This document shows positions 53,646 through 63,700 of a DNA stretch of 64,000 nucleotides, piece by piece. A program made the position numbers and the translations under genes. The stretch is from NCBI GenBank assembly GCA_046350295.1, contig JAXMAR010000032.1:1-64000 (forward strand). The letters run 5' to 3'. Within the stretch, counting starts at the first letter, position 1. Every line of letters starts with the position of its first letter. The DNA comes from JAXMAR01 sp046350295 (GTDB lineage Bacteria > Planctomycetota > Planctomycetia > Gemmatales > Gemmataceae). The notes below the pieces were generated by a model, which did no database searches, was not told where the DNA came from, and was given only the letters and a program-made list of their open reading frames with translations.

Positions 53646-53669
53646 ACCGGGGGATTTTTTCAAACGCGG
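53646..53669 (+). repeat. 24-bp repeat, left copy
   Basis: ACCGGGGGATT followed by a T-rich spacer and ACGCGG. A copy with 21 of 24 bases identical lies at 56107-56130, in the same orientation, so the two flank the oxidoreductase gene. Confidence 0.55.
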
Positions 53670-54401
53670 CGTCAACGAGGAAGCGGTCCGTGAAATACAC
53701 GCGCGTCATCGTTAGTCACTACGGCGGGCCCGATGCACTTCAGGTGGTTGAAGAAGAGTGCCCCGAGCCGAAGAAGGGGGAAGTGCGGGTGCGAGTGCTG
53801 GCCGCGGGTGTCTCCTTGCCCGATGTCATGGCGCGCGAGGGCGTGCATCCCGAAACGCCCCGAGTACCCTACACGCCTGGGTGGGATCTGGTCGGCGTGG
53901 TGGACCGGCTCGGCGACGGCGTCTGCGGAATCGCGCCCGGTCAGAGAGTGGCCGCGCTGCCGATTCACGGAGCGTACGCGGAATTCATCTGTCTGCCGCA
54001 ACGCGAGCTCGTTCCGGCGCCGACAGGTTTGGATGTTGCCGAGGCTGTCAGCGTCATTCTGAACGGCATCACGGCGTATCAGATGCTGCATCGGTCCGCC
54101 AAGGTCAAACCGGGCCAGCGCGTGCTGATTCACGGCGCGGCTGGCGGGGTCGGTTCGACACTCTTGCAGTTGGGGCGTCTCGCCGGGCTGGAGATGTACG
54201 GTACCTGTTCCGCGCGCAGTGCCTCGGCTGTTTCCGACCTGGGCGGAATTTCCATTGATTACCAGCATCAGGACTTTGTCCAAGAGATTCGCCGCCTGAC
54301 CAATGAGGGTGTCGACGCAGTCTTTGACAGCATTGGCGGCGCACACATCTGGCGTTCGCGGAAAGCGCTCCGCCGTGGCGGGAAGGTGGTGGCCTATGGC
54401 C

Positions 54402-55722
54402 TTAGGAATCGCGCCAAAATAACTTGCTGAAGTGCCGTTGCGTGGATTCAGCTGATTGTGCGATTGTCCTGGGATGCAGGATACAACGATTGTTAAAGCC
54501 ATTGAAGGCAAGTATATCGAACTTTTGGATGACCTCGACGAGCGTGGCAGGCGGCGTTGGGCAGCTGTCGAAGCGCGTGCCCTGGGGTATGGCGGAATTG
54601 CGGTCGTGGCGCGGGCGACAGGGTTGTCGGATCGGACCATTCGGACGGGATTGAAGGAGTTGGACGAGGCCGACCCGTTGGCGGGGCATCGACAGCGTCG
54701 GCCAGGGGGTGGTCGTAGATCGCATGCGATCACGCAGCCGGGATTGCAGCGGGCGCTGGACCGCTTGATCGAGCCGACGGCGCGCGGGTCGCCGATGCAA
54801 CCACTGCGCTGGACGATCAAGAGCACCTACCGACTGGCGAAGGCGTTGCGGAAGCAAGGGTATCAGGTGAGCGCGACGTCGGTGCGTCGACTGCTCGCGG
54901 CCATGGGCTATAGCCTGCAGGCCAACCGCAAGACGCGGGAAGGCGAGCAGCATCCCGATCGCGACGGCCAGTTTCGCCACATCGCCGAACGGGTGGCGGC
55001 GCGGAAAAAGCGGCGCGAACCAGCCCTGTCGGTGGACACAAAGAAGAAGGAAGTGCTGGGAAATCTCAAGAATGCGGGGCAAACCTATCGTCCCAAGGGC
55101 CAGCCGGAGAAAGTCAAGACCCACGATTTTCCGGATCCCAAGTTGGGCAAGGCGATCCCCTACGGCGTCTACGACATCCATGGCAACGAAGCAGGCGTGT
55201 CGGTTGGCATCAGCCACGATACGGCCGAATTCGCGGTGGCGGCGATTCGTCGTTGGTGGAAGAAGCTGGGTCGCAAGCGCTACGGAGGCGCCAAGCGCAT
55301 ATTGGTAACGGCCGACAGCGGCGGCAGCAACAGTTCGCGTTGCCGGTTGTGGAAGGTCGAATTGCAGAAGTGGGCCGACGAGACGGGGCTGATTGTCGAG
55401 GTCTGTCACTATCCGCCGGGCACGAGCAAATGGAACAAGATCGAGCATCGCGTGTTCTGCCACATTACGCGCAATTGGCAGGGAGTTCCGTTAGAGACGT
55501 TGGAAGTCGTCGTCGAATCGATTGGCGCCACGACCACCGAAACCGGCCTGGAAGTTCATGCCTGGCTCGACGAGAGCACCTACGACAAAGGCCGAAAAGT
55601 GAGCGATGAGGAACTGGCTGACTGTAATATCACGCGTAACGAATATCACGGCGAATGGAACTACGAAATCCATCCACGCGTCAAGCGCGGAGATCGGTAA
55701 GTTATTTTGGCGCGACTCCTTA
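54402..55722 (+). mobile_element. ISAzo13-family insertion sequence
   Basis: Inverted ends GGAATCGCGCCAAAATAACTT (left) and, as complement on the right, GGAGTCGCGCCAAAATAACTT. TTA is present at 54402-54404 and 55720-55722; deleting the element with one TTA restores the reading frame of the oxidoreductase, which fixes the boundaries. It holds one complete transposase gene. Confidence 0.9.
54474..55700 (+). CDS. ISAzo13-family transposase
   Basis: About 408 residues from the ATG at 54474 (a GTG at 54456 is possible). The N-terminal helical part is MQDTTIVKAIEGKYIELLDDLDERGRRRWAAVEARALGYGGIAVVARATGLSDRTI, then the ISAzo13-type DDE domain: LSVDTKKKEVLGNLKN (first Asp), ILVTADSGGSNSSR (second Asp), HYPPGTSKWNKIEHRVFCHI (Glu). 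The intact frame suggests recent insertion. It breaks the oxidoreductase gene. Confidence 0.92.
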   Translation: MQDTTIVKAIEGKYIELLDDLDERGRRRWAAVEARALGYGGIAVVARATGLSDRTIRTGLKELDEADPLAGHRQRRPGGGRRSHAITQPGLQRALDRLIEPTARGSPMQPLRWTIKSTYRLAKALRKQGYQVSATSVRRLLAAMGYSLQANRKTREGEQHPDRDGQFRHIAERVAARKKRREPALSVDTKKKEVLGNLKNAGQTYRPKGQPEKVKTHDFPDPKLGKAIPYGVYDIHGNEAGVSVGISHDTAEFAVAAIRRWWKKLGRKRYGGAKRILVTADSGGSNSSRCRLWKVELQKWADETGLIVEVCHYPPGTSKWNKIEHRVFCHITRNWQGVPLETLEVVVESIGATTTETGLEVHAWLDESTYDKGRKVSDEELADCNITRNEYHGEWNYEIHPRVKRGDR

Positions 55723-56075
55723 CCGGTATGCTAAGTGGTGGACGATTGGCTTCCGGTCGTCCCGGAGGTCGCCATCCCTTTCGTGGCATCGCCATCTTTG
55801 GCTTGTACATCGTTGGCAGCTGGCTCCTGCCGGGCCGGAGATGAGTGGTCCCCTATAGCATCCAGACCCTCAAACGGCTGCGGCCGGCAATGTTTCGCCA
55901 GGACCTGATCGCGCTGTTCGACCTGCTCAAGGAGCAGAAGATCAAGCCGCTCGTCGCACAGCGGTTCCCTCTTGCCGAGGCGAGACACGCGCAGGAATTG
56001 CTCGGAAAGGGCGGCGTGACAGGCAAGATCGTGCTTATGTGCAACGGGGTATCGCCTGAATCAGGAGCGGCGTAG

Positions 56076-56321
56076 AGGCTCCGCGGCCGAACCAAAGCTA
56101 CCCGTCACCGGGGGATTCTTTTAGACGCGGTCCCTTCACCGAGCGTGCGGAACCTTTCGTCTACACTCAACCGACATTGCAATCGCCGCCGGCGACGGCC
56201 AAGATGCCCGGCATGAAACTCTTCGTCGTCAAGGGAGGCATCGAGGTGTACCGACGCGGGGTCCTGGCGCTCGGCGTTTGCTTTCAGTCCTATCAGCGCG
56301 GCCCGTGAATTGGCGTACCTT
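56076..56321. other. Degraded intergenic stretch
   Basis: No gene can be supported here, apart from the right 24-bp repeat at 56107-56130. A short frame reading MPGMKLFVVKGGIEVYRRG starts at 56213 but stops after about 35 residues and has no neighbours to support it. Confidence 0.4.
56107..56130 (+). repeat. 24-bp repeat, right copy
   Basis: ACCGGGGGATTC then TTTTAGACGCGG, the partner of 53646-53669 on the other side of the oxidoreductase pseudogene. Confidence 0.55.
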
Positions 56322-56375
56322 TTAGCGGATGATCTTGCATTCGGGCAGGCTCTTCTGCAATTCCTCGCGCTCTGG
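56322..56375 (-). pseudogene. Possible leucine-rich-repeat protein end (remnant)
   Basis: A minus-strand frame ends PEREELQKSLPECKIIR followed by TAA at 56322-56324. Planctomycete LRR proteins typically end in such a VAELQKALPxCKI-type segment. No upstream repeats remain, so it is at most a fragment, and the identification is weak. Confidence 0.3.
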
Positions 56376-56456
56376 CCGACGTTCCCTTGCGCCAGGATGT
56401 CGCGGTCACCGGCTCGGTGAACCAGCATGGGGAGGTCCAGGCCGTTGGGGGGCGTG
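56369..56456 (+). pseudogene. Lon protease fragment (remnant)
   Basis: The plus strand reads ALADVPLRQDVAVTGSVNQH then GEVQAVGG, a recognisable piece of the Lon-type proteolytic domain just after the catalytic Ser region. The rest of the gene is absent and the frame stops soon after. It is an isolated scrap about 29 codons long, next to the LRR scrap on the other strand. Confidence 0.5.
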
Positions 56457-56604
56457 ACGGGCAGCGTTCTCTTCATGGGTCGCTGGCGAACCCCGCCTGA
56501 ACAGCGATCTCGCGGACTATCGTCGCCGTCGCGAAGAAGAATTGGCGAGGTAGCTCGGCGACGTGCAAGACCGCAAGCGCAACGGAAGTTTCCGCGCGGC
56601 ACGT

Positions 56605-58566
56605 TCACGGGCGTTCGCCGCCTTTCTTCCGCGCTGCTGAAATCCGAAAGCGTCCCAGGGTTTTCTGCAGATCCTCGTGCTTGAATTCCAGGATGACGCG
56701 CAGCGTGGCGCCTTCGGCGGCCAAGACGGGTTCCGCGAACTCGAACACGGCGTAATGCGCCTGGCCGACTTCGCTTACCCAGCCGGTGTTGTCGTCGGCA
56801 TCGATCGCCAAGTGGACGAGGCTGTCGTCGCCGCGGCTGTTGTCCGCCCAGGCCTTTGTGAAGGTCAAGACGCGAGCTTCGTCCGTCTTCGTCCGTGGAT
56901 CGAGCCGGGCCTTGATCGTCGTCAGCACGAATTCGCCATTAGAAGCTCGGCCCGGGCCGTTCTCCGGCAGCGAGGAGTGGGGCAGCACCTCCAGACGCAG
57001 GCCATGGATCACGGCGGGAACAGCGCGGAACGTGAGCGTGTAGACATCGTTCGGCGCTTCCTTGCCGCTGACGAGGACGGAGTTGTCGTCTTGTAACGTC
57101 AGCGTCGCCTCCCCCTCCGATTTCATCTCGATCGGCTTGAGGACGGCCCAGGGTTCGTGGGCCTTGGACGCTGGGTCTTTGTCGTTCCTCGGCTCCTCCA
57201 ACTTTGTCGGGCCAATTCTTGTGGGGTCGGGTCTTTTGAGTTCGGTATGTCCCCCTCGTGGTATCTCGGGCGTGGGTTGCCCATGCCGCAGAAGATGGGT
57301 GAGACCGGTGGCCTCCGTCAACGCCAGGACCAGGATGGGAAGCAACACCCCGGCAGCCACGAGCCACTTCCACCGTCCTTTGGCGGGCTTGTTGTGGGGG
57401 ACGCGTGAGAAGTCGGCGCCGTTGGGGTCGGTCTTGATCCGAGCCTCGCAATCGGCGAGGACATCGGCCACTTCGCGGGCGGTCTGGAAGCGCTCGTCCG
57501 GGTTCTTGGCGTGCAGCTTCGCGATCACGTCGCTCAGCCACTGCGGCGCTTCCGGAATGATCTCCTGAATCGAGCGCGGCGTCCCCTCCGCGACCCGCTT
57601 GAGCACGCCGAAGGTGGTGGAGGCGCGGAACGGGGGCCGGCCGGTTACCATGACGTAGAGAACGCTGCCGAGGCTGAAAAGATCGGCCCGGTGATCGATC
57701 GCGTCCCCCTTGGCCTGTTCGGCAGCCATGTACATCGGCGTGCCGGAGAGAACGCCGCTCTGGGTGAGGCTGGCGTCGTCGGCGGCGCGGGCCAGGCCGA
57801 AGTCGGTGATCTTCACCCGTTCCTGCGGGCCGGCTTCGATGAGGACGTTGCCCGGCTTGATATCCCGGTGGACGAGGCCGGTGGCGTGGGCGGCGGCGAG
57901 TCCCTCGGCGATTTGCCGGCCCAGGCGCACGATTTCGGGCGCATCGAGGGGGCCGGTGCGATCGAGGCGCTGCTGCAGGGTCTCGCCGGGGATGAACTCC
58001 ATCGCCAGGTAGGGCAGCGGTTGCTCCTCGACGGCATACACCTGCACGACATTCTCGTGCCGCACTTTCGCGGAGGAGCGGGCCTCGCGGAGGAAGCGTT
58101 TGCGGGCGGGGGACGTGGCGGCGATCGCGGGAGCGAGGACCTTGAGCGCGACGACCCGCTGCAGTGTCTCGTCGAATGCCCGGAAGACGATGCCGAAGCC
58201 GCCCTGGCCGAGCACCTGGAGCATTTCGTAGTGGCCCAGGCGGCCGAGCGAGTCGGGTCGAGTGGAGGGCTCCAGAAAGGAGAGTGGTTCGTCCTTGTTC
58301 GGCGCCTCGTCTTTAGGGTGGGCGCCTGTCGCGGCCTCGTCGGTGGAGGCGCTCAACGCTTGCGTTTCATCCGACGGAGATACCGACAGTTGCTCCCCGA
58401 TGGGCTTCTTGAGGAACTCGCCCATCTTGGGATGGGCGCTGAGCAGCTTCTCCACGAGGCGACGCAATTCGGCATCACCCGCGCAGGCCGAGTCCAGGAA
58501 GGCGGCTCGTTCTATGGCGTCTTCCTTGTCCAGGGCCGCGAAGAAGATTGCTTCCAGGTTGGTCAT
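56605..58566 (-). CDS. Ser/Thr protein kinase, membrane-anchored
   Basis: 653 residues. An N-terminal helical region (AIFFAALDKEDAIERAAFLDSAC) resembles that of planctomycete kinases. The kinase domain spans about 112-385: VLGQGGFGIVFRAFD (Gly loop), VALKVLAP (Lys), LVHRDIKPGNVLI (catalytic Asp), KITDFGLARA (Mg Asp), GTPMYMAAEQAKG and HRADLFSLGSVLYVMVTGRPPF. A single membrane segment (WKWLVAAGVLLPILVLAL) near 405-425 leads to an extracytoplasmic region with a beta domain (VLTFTKAWADNSRGDDSLVHL, TLRVILEFKHEDLQKTLGRFRIS). It lies 42 bases downstream of the ECF sigma gene, a pairing common in this phylum. Confidence 0.93.
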   Translation of the reverse strand: MTNLEAIFFAALDKEDAIERAAFLDSACAGDAELRRLVEKLLSAHPKMGEFLKKPIGEQLSVSPSDETQALSASTDEAATGAHPKDEAPNKDEPLSFLEPSTRPDSLGRLGHYEMLQVLGQGGFGIVFRAFDETLQRVVALKVLAPAIAATSPARKRFLREARSSAKVRHENVVQVYAVEEQPLPYLAMEFIPGETLQQRLDRTGPLDAPEIVRLGRQIAEGLAAAHATGLVHRDIKPGNVLIEAGPQERVKITDFGLARAADDASLTQSGVLSGTPMYMAAEQAKGDAIDHRADLFSLGSVLYVMVTGRPPFRASTTFGVLKRVAEGTPRSIQEIIPEAPQWLSDVIAKLHAKNPDERFQTAREVADVLADCEARIKTDPNGADFSRVPHNKPAKGRWKWLVAAGVLLPILVLALTEATGLTHLLRHGQPTPEIPRGGHTELKRPDPTRIGPTKLEEPRNDKDPASKAHEPWAVLKPIEMKSEGEATLTLQDDNSVLVSGKEAPNDVYTLTFRAVPAVIHGLRLEVLPHSSLPENGPGRASNGEFVLTTIKARLDPRTKTDEARVLTFTKAWADNSRGDDSLVHLAIDADDNTGWVSEVGQAHYAVFEFAEPVLAAEGATLRVILEFKHEDLQKTLGRFRISAARKKGGERP

Positions 58567-58608
58567 AACTCACCATGCGCCAAACCGAGCGCAAACCCCT
58601 CACGCGAA

Positions 58609-59178
58609 TCAGCAATTGTGCTGATCCTCCGCAAGGTCGGCATACAACCAGGTGCGGGCGTAAGTCCAGTGACGTTCGGCGGTTGCCACGGAGATCCGGA
58701 GCGCCTTGGCAACCTCGGCCATGGTTAAACCCGCGAAGAAGCGAAGCTTGACCACCTCCGCCTTGATGGGATCGTGAGCCGTGAGGCGGGTCAGGGCGTC
58801 GTCGAGCGCGACCAGGTCCTCGGCAGGCCCTTGCACGAGCGACTCTGCGGCCTCCAGCGGGATGCGCGAGCGATCCCCTCCCCGCTTTTGCCGCTTCTTG
58901 CGGCGGGCGTGCTCGACCAGGAGACGCCGCATGCTCTCGGCGGCCGCGGCGAAGAAGTGGCCCCGACTATCCCAGTGCGCGCCGGCCTCCGATCCGACAA
59001 GTCGCAGGTAGGCTTCGTGAACGAGGGCCGTCGGTTGAATCGTGATGCCAGGCGCTTCATCCGCCATTCTTGCGGCCGCGAGCTTTCGCAGCTCGTCGTA
59101 CACGAGAGGCATCAGTTCCTCGGCGGCGTGGGCGTCGCCCTGGACGAGGTTCGAGAGAACGCGAGTTACGTCGTTCAT
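58609..59178 (-). CDS. ECF-type RNA polymerase sigma factor
   Basis: 189 residues from MNDVTRVLSNLVQGD at 59178. Region 2: AAEELMPLVYDELRKLAAARMADE, TALVHEAYLRLV and HFFAAAAESMRRLLVEHARRKKRQKRGG; region 4: LDDALTRLTAHDPIKAEVVKLRFFAGLTMAEVAKALRISVATAERHW (helix-turn-helix). This is the planctomycete ECF group often encoded beside a Ser/Thr kinase, as here, and may be controlled by phosphorylation instead of an anti-sigma factor. An ATG at 59247 is possible but the sequence before 59178 is not family-like. Confidence 0.92.
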   Translation of the reverse strand: MNDVTRVLSNLVQGDAHAAEELMPLVYDELRKLAAARMADEAPGITIQPTALVHEAYLRLVGSEAGAHWDSRGHFFAAAAESMRRLLVEHARRKKRQKRGGDRSRIPLEAAESLVQGPAEDLVALDDALTRLTAHDPIKAEVVKLRFFAGLTMAEVAKALRISVATAERHWTYARTWLYADLAEDQHNC

Positions 59179-59470
59179 TTGCTCTCGGCGAGCGCCAAGG
59201 TGTAAGCGGGGTAGCCGCAGGGCGGCCCCGGTAGAGGGCAACGGCAAGACTCTTGAAGTTTATACAGGACGAAGAGCCGTGGACGCTAAGTAAAGAACCC
59301 TGTGCGCTCATATCCCTTTCATTTTTACGTGAGGGGTTTTCGGACGTTTCGGCGCATTGTGGGCGAGCCCCATCCGTGCAACGCCAGGCCAGGCCGGCGC
59401 CGTACACCGGCCTGGAGACGGATTCGGGCGTGTCGATCTATTCGCCCTCCCACTCGCTCGGGTAGCGCAC

Positions 59471-60589
59471 ATGGTCATCGCCAGTCCGCGGTTGGAGCCG
59501 CGTCACTTCGGGACGACGGAGCCGGCGCCGCTGCGAGCGGCGGCCACGGCCAACTTTCCGGGGTTGCTGCGCGAGCTTGGCGCATCTTTGCTGGTCACCA
59601 CGTACCAGGCCGGCAAGCTGGTGCTGCTGCGCGAGGATGGCGACCGGCTCAACACCCATTACCGCTCGTTCAAGGCGCCGATGGGACTTGCCCTCGCCGA
59701 CGGGGGCGGCCAGCTCGCCATCGGGACCGGGTATCAAATCTGCGAATTCCGCGATGTGCCGACCGTCGCCACACGCCTCGAGCCGGCGGGGCGGCACGAT
59801 GCCTGTTTTCTCCCGCGCTCCAGTCATGTCACCGGTAACGTCCTGATCCACGAGATGGCCTACGGCGCGGGCCAACTCTGGTTCGTCAACACGCGCTTTT
59901 CCTGTCTGGCCACGATCGATCCCGAAGCGAGCTTCACGCCCCATTGGCGGCCGCCATTCATCACTGAACTCGAGCCTTCCGACCGCTGCCATTTGAACGG
60001 GCTCGCGATGGTCGACGGCAAGCCGAGGTATGTCACCGCGCTGGGCGCGACCGACGTGACGGCAGGCTGGCGAGCGAACAAGGCCACGGGTGGCGTGCTG
60101 ATCGACGTCGACTCCGGCGCGACGCTCTGCCGCGGCCTGTCGATGCCGCATTCGCCGCGCTGGCATGGCGGCCGGCTCTGGGTGTGCGAGTCGGGCTCGG
60201 GGACTATCGGACACGTCGATCCGGCCAGCGGACGTTACGAGGCGATCGCGGCTTTGCCCGGGTTCACGCGCGGCCTCGACTTCGCGGGCGACCTCGCCTT
60301 TGTCGGATTGTCGCAGGTGCGTGAGTCGGCCGTGTTCAGCGGCATTCCGATCACCGAGCGTCTCCGTGTCGAGGAGCGGACGTGCGGCGTCTGCATCGTC
60401 GACCTGCGCCGCGGCGAGGTGATCGGCCTCTTGCGCTTCGAGAGCGGAGTGGAAGAAGTCTTCGCCGTGGCGGTTTTGCCGCGGCGTTTCCCCGATTTGA
60501 TCAACGACGACGAAACGCTGTTGGAAAGCTCGTTCGTGGTCCCCACCGAGTGCCTTGGCGAGGTGGCGGCCGCAGTCCGCGCCTCGTGA
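59471..60589 (+). CDS. TIGR03032/DUF4915 family protein
   Basis: About 372 residues from the ATG at 59471; the upstream in-frame stretch is unlikely to be translated. Family-like segments are FPGLLRELGASLLVTTYQAGKLVLLR, YRSFKAPMGLALADGG, LAIGTGYQICEFRD, HVTGNVLIHEMAYGAGQLWFVNTRFSCLATID, SDRCHLNGLAMVDGKPRYVTALGATDV and SMPHSPRWHGGRLWVCESGSGTIG. The repeated strands suggest a beta-propeller. Function is unknown; some members lie in peptide or glycan modification clusters. There is no signal peptide. It is separated from the giant protein by a palindrome. Confidence 0.85.
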   Translation: MVIASPRLEPRHFGTTEPAPLRAAATANFPGLLRELGASLLVTTYQAGKLVLLREDGDRLNTHYRSFKAPMGLALADGGGQLAIGTGYQICEFRDVPTVATRLEPAGRHDACFLPRSSHVTGNVLIHEMAYGAGQLWFVNTRFSCLATIDPEASFTPHWRPPFITELEPSDRCHLNGLAMVDGKPRYVTALGATDVTAGWRANKATGGVLIDVDSGATLCRGLSMPHSPRWHGGRLWVCESGSGTIGHVDPASGRYEAIAALPGFTRGLDFAGDLAFVGLSQVRESAVFSGIPITERLRVEERTCGVCIVDLRRGEVIGLLRFESGVEEVFAVAVLPRRFPDLINDDETLLESSFVVPTECLGEVAAAVRAS

Positions 60590-60637
60590 CGGTAGGTAGC
60601 TGAACTCGCAAGATTTCAGTCCGCAATCTAGCAATGT

Positions 60638-60661
60638 AGCCGCAGGCTTCAGCCTGCGGCT
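60638..60661. repeat. Perfect intergenic palindrome
   Basis: AGCCGCAGGC and GCCTGCGGCT form a perfect 10-bp stem around a TTCA loop, 49 bases after the TIGR03032 gene and 50 before the giant gene. There is no T run. This form is the kind of dispersed palindrome seen in planctomycete genomes, and may act as a transcription end or a REP-like element. Confidence 0.65.
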
Positions 60662-60710
60662 GACCGCGTTCCTGTTTCGAAGCTATCCGCACTAACCCGG
60701 GATTCGCCCA

Positions 60711-63700
60711 ATGAACCGCACATGGATCCGTCGCCTGTTTAGCCGCCCGGTCAACCAGGTTCGAAAGGCGCCGCGGCGCTGCAACCTCAACGTGGAAGCC
60801 CTCGAGGATCGCACGGCGCCGGCCACCTTCACCGTCCTCAACACGAACGACACCGGCGCCGGCTCGCTGCGTAACGCAGTCGCCCAGGCGAATGCGAACC
60901 TGGGGGCCGACACGATCCTCTTCGACAACACCGTTTTCAACACGCCGCAGACCATCGTCCTCACCAGCGGCGCGATCACGTTCGCCGGCGACACGGCCCT
61001 CACGACCGTCACCGGCCCCGGCGCGAATCTGCTGTCGGTCAGCGGCGGCAACACGCAGGGAGTCTGGTGGGTCAACTCCGGCATTTCGGCCTCGATCTCG
61101 GGGATGACGGTGACCCAGGGGCGGAGCGGCGTTGGCGCCGTCTACAACGCCGGCACGCTGACCTTGTCCGATTGCACCGTTACCGGCAACGCCTCGACCG
61201 CCGCCGGCGGCGGCGTGAGCAACGCCGGCACGCTGACAATGACCAACGTCACCATCAGCGCAAGCACTGCCGTTACCAAGGGAGGCGCCCTGGACAACCG
61301 CTCCAGCGCCACGGCCACGCTTACCGATTGCACCATCTCGGGCAACACGGTCACGGGCGCTAACGGCGGCGGCGGCGGCCTTAGCAACCTCGGGGCGCTC
61401 ACGTTGACCAGGTGCACTGTCTCCGGCAACTCGGTCACTGGCTCCTTCAGCTCGAGCGGCGGCATCAACACCCAGGGCGCCGCCGCTACCTTGATCGCGA
61501 TCGACACCACCATCTCCGGCAACACCGCAACCGACTTTGGCGGCGGCATGTCTGCCAACGGAACCGTGTCGCTGACCAACTGCACCATCTCCGGCAACAC
61601 CGCCACCGTCGGCGGCGGCGGCATCAATTCGTACACCGCTAACACGACGATGGTGAACTGCACCGTCTCCGGGAACCAAACCGGAGCGAGCGGTACCGGC
61701 GGCGGTGTCTTCGTGCACTTCGGCAGTGTGAGTCTCAAGAACGTCACGGTTTCCGACAACACGGCGCTTTCCGGCGGCGGCATCTACCATACGGCCAACG
61801 GTACCTTGACGGTCGGCAACACGATCGTCTCCGGCAATACCGCAACCACGAGCCCCGACGTTTTCGGCACGATCAACACCGATAACGGCCACAACCTGTT
61901 CGGCGCGGCGCTCTCGGGCACGACGTCCGGGACCGGCAACGTCTTCAGCGACACGCCGGGACTGGGCGCCCTGGCCAACAACGGCGGGCCGACCCAGACG
62001 ATGGCCCTGCTGAGCGGCAGTGCGGCCATCGACGCCGGCAGCAACGCCCTCATTCCCGGCGGCGTCACCACGGATCAGCGCGGTCTCGCACGCATCATCA
62101 ACGGCACGGTGGACATTGGCGCATTCGAGATTCAAAGCTTGACGTTCACGGTCACGAACGCCAATGACAGTGGGGCCGGCTCGCTGCGTCAGGCGATCCT
62201 CGACGCCAACGCAGCTCCCACGGCCGACACGATCGTTTTCAGCAGCCTGTTCAACTCCGCGCAGACGATCACCCTGACCAGCGGCGTCCTCACGTTCACG
62301 GGCGCGGCCACTACCACGATCCAGGCCCCCGCCAGCAACCTGCTCTCGGTCAGCGGCGCCAACACCCAGCAGGTGTTCCAGGTCAACTCCGGGGCGTCGG
62401 CGGCCCTCTCCGGATTGACGATCACCGCCGGCCGCATTGCCTCGGGCAATGGCGGCGGCGTGGTGAACAACGGCACGCTGGTGTTGACCGATTGCTCCGT
62501 CAGCGGCAACGCCGCGCCAAGCGGCGCGGGCGGCGGCATTGTCAATTCCGGTACGGCGACCCTCATCCACTCCTCCGTGACCAACAACACCGCCCGCGGC
62601 TATGGCGGCGGCATCCGCAACGCCGGCACATTGACGATGACGGACTGCACCGTGAGCGGCAACACCACCACCATTCAATCCGGTGGCGGCATGTACAACA
62701 CCGGCACGACCACGCTGGTCAGCTGCACCGTCAGCAGCAACACGTCCGCCAACCGTGGTGGCGGCATGTCCGACACCGGCGGCACGACCACTCTTCTGAA
62801 CTGCACCATCACGGGCAACTTCGCCCAGGTGAACGGCGGCGGCGTCAACAGCAACAACAACGCCGGGCCCGGCTCGACCACGCTGACGAACTGCACCGTC
62901 AGCGGCAACTCGACCGCCGGGAGCGGCGGCGGCCTGTCCGTCATCAACAACCAGATCATCCTGCGCAACACGATCGTCGCGGGGAACACGGCGAGCGGCA
63001 GCGGGCCCGACGCCTTCCAGACCATCGTCTCATCGGGAAACAACCTGATCGGCAAGACCAACGGCAGCACCGGCTGGATCGCGTCCGATCTGCAGGGCAC
63101 GATCGCCGCGCCCCTGAACCCCATGCTCGCGGCGCTGAGCGACAACGGTGGCTTGACGCGGACCATGGCCCTGCTGCCCGGCAGTCCCGCCATCGACGCC
63201 GGCGCCAACAGCTTCGTCGCCTCGGAAGCCCAAGCCGTCACCATCATCGGCTCGGCCGGTTCGTTCACGCTCACCTTCAACGGCCAGACGACCACCTCGA
63301 TCCTGTTCAACGCGTCCGCGGCGGCGGTGCAGAGCGCCCTCGGCCTCTTGTCGACCATCGGCGGCGTCGGCGGCAGCGTGACCGTGACCAAGTCCGGCAG
63401 CGTCTACACGGTCACCTTCGGCGGCGCCCTCGCGCAAGAGAATCTACCGCAAATGACCGCAAGCGGAACGGGTGGAGCGATTGCGACGGTCGCCACCGTT
63501 GTCAATGGCGCCACCGACCAGCGCGGCGTCCTCCGCACCGTCAACGGCGTCGTCGACATCGGCGCCTTCGAGTGGACCGCGCCGACTGTCGCCGCCGACA
63601 CCGCCTCCGTCAGCGCCTCCGAAGGTTCGTCGGTCACCAACACCGGCACGTTCCACGACGAAAACGGCAACAACACCGTCCTCCTCACGGCCTCGATCGG

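Larger units (their letters stand above)
53690..56075 (+). pseudogene. Zinc-type quinone oxidoreductase, split by an ISAzo13 element
   Basis: The 5' part (53690-54403) is a medium-chain reductase: MKYTRVIVSHYGGPDALQVVEEE, PKKGEVRVRVLAAGVSLPDVMAREG, GWDLVGVVDRLGDGV, GQRVLIHGAAGGVGSTLLQLG (NADP site), GVDAVFDSIGGAHIWRS and GKVVAYGL. Removing the element and one TTA copy restores VAYGLTGMLSGGRLASGR, continuing through 55722-55841. A TGA at 55842-55844 then stops the frame; the same frame continues VVPYSIQTLKRLRPAMFRQDLIALF to ESGAA at 56075. The family normally has an Arg or Lys near that stop, so a CGA or AGA codon may have mutated. The gene therefore has two independent lesions. Confidence 0.88.

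Noticed and set aside
56105..56608. A 167-residue minus-strand frame before the kinase end
   Set aside because: Its composition is Arg/Ala-rich and lacks any family signal; the Lon and LRR scraps in other frames explain the coding-like patches.
60501..62678. A 725-residue minus-strand frame opposite the giant protein
   Set aside because: It reflects the repeated beta-helix codons read backward; the plus-strand frame has the LEDRTAP start and stays open to the window end.
61100..62950. Regularly spaced short repeats that might suggest a CRISPR array
   Set aside because: The repeats are coding, imperfect and of variable spacing, matching SGNTA turns of a beta-helix; there are no unique spacers or cas genes.
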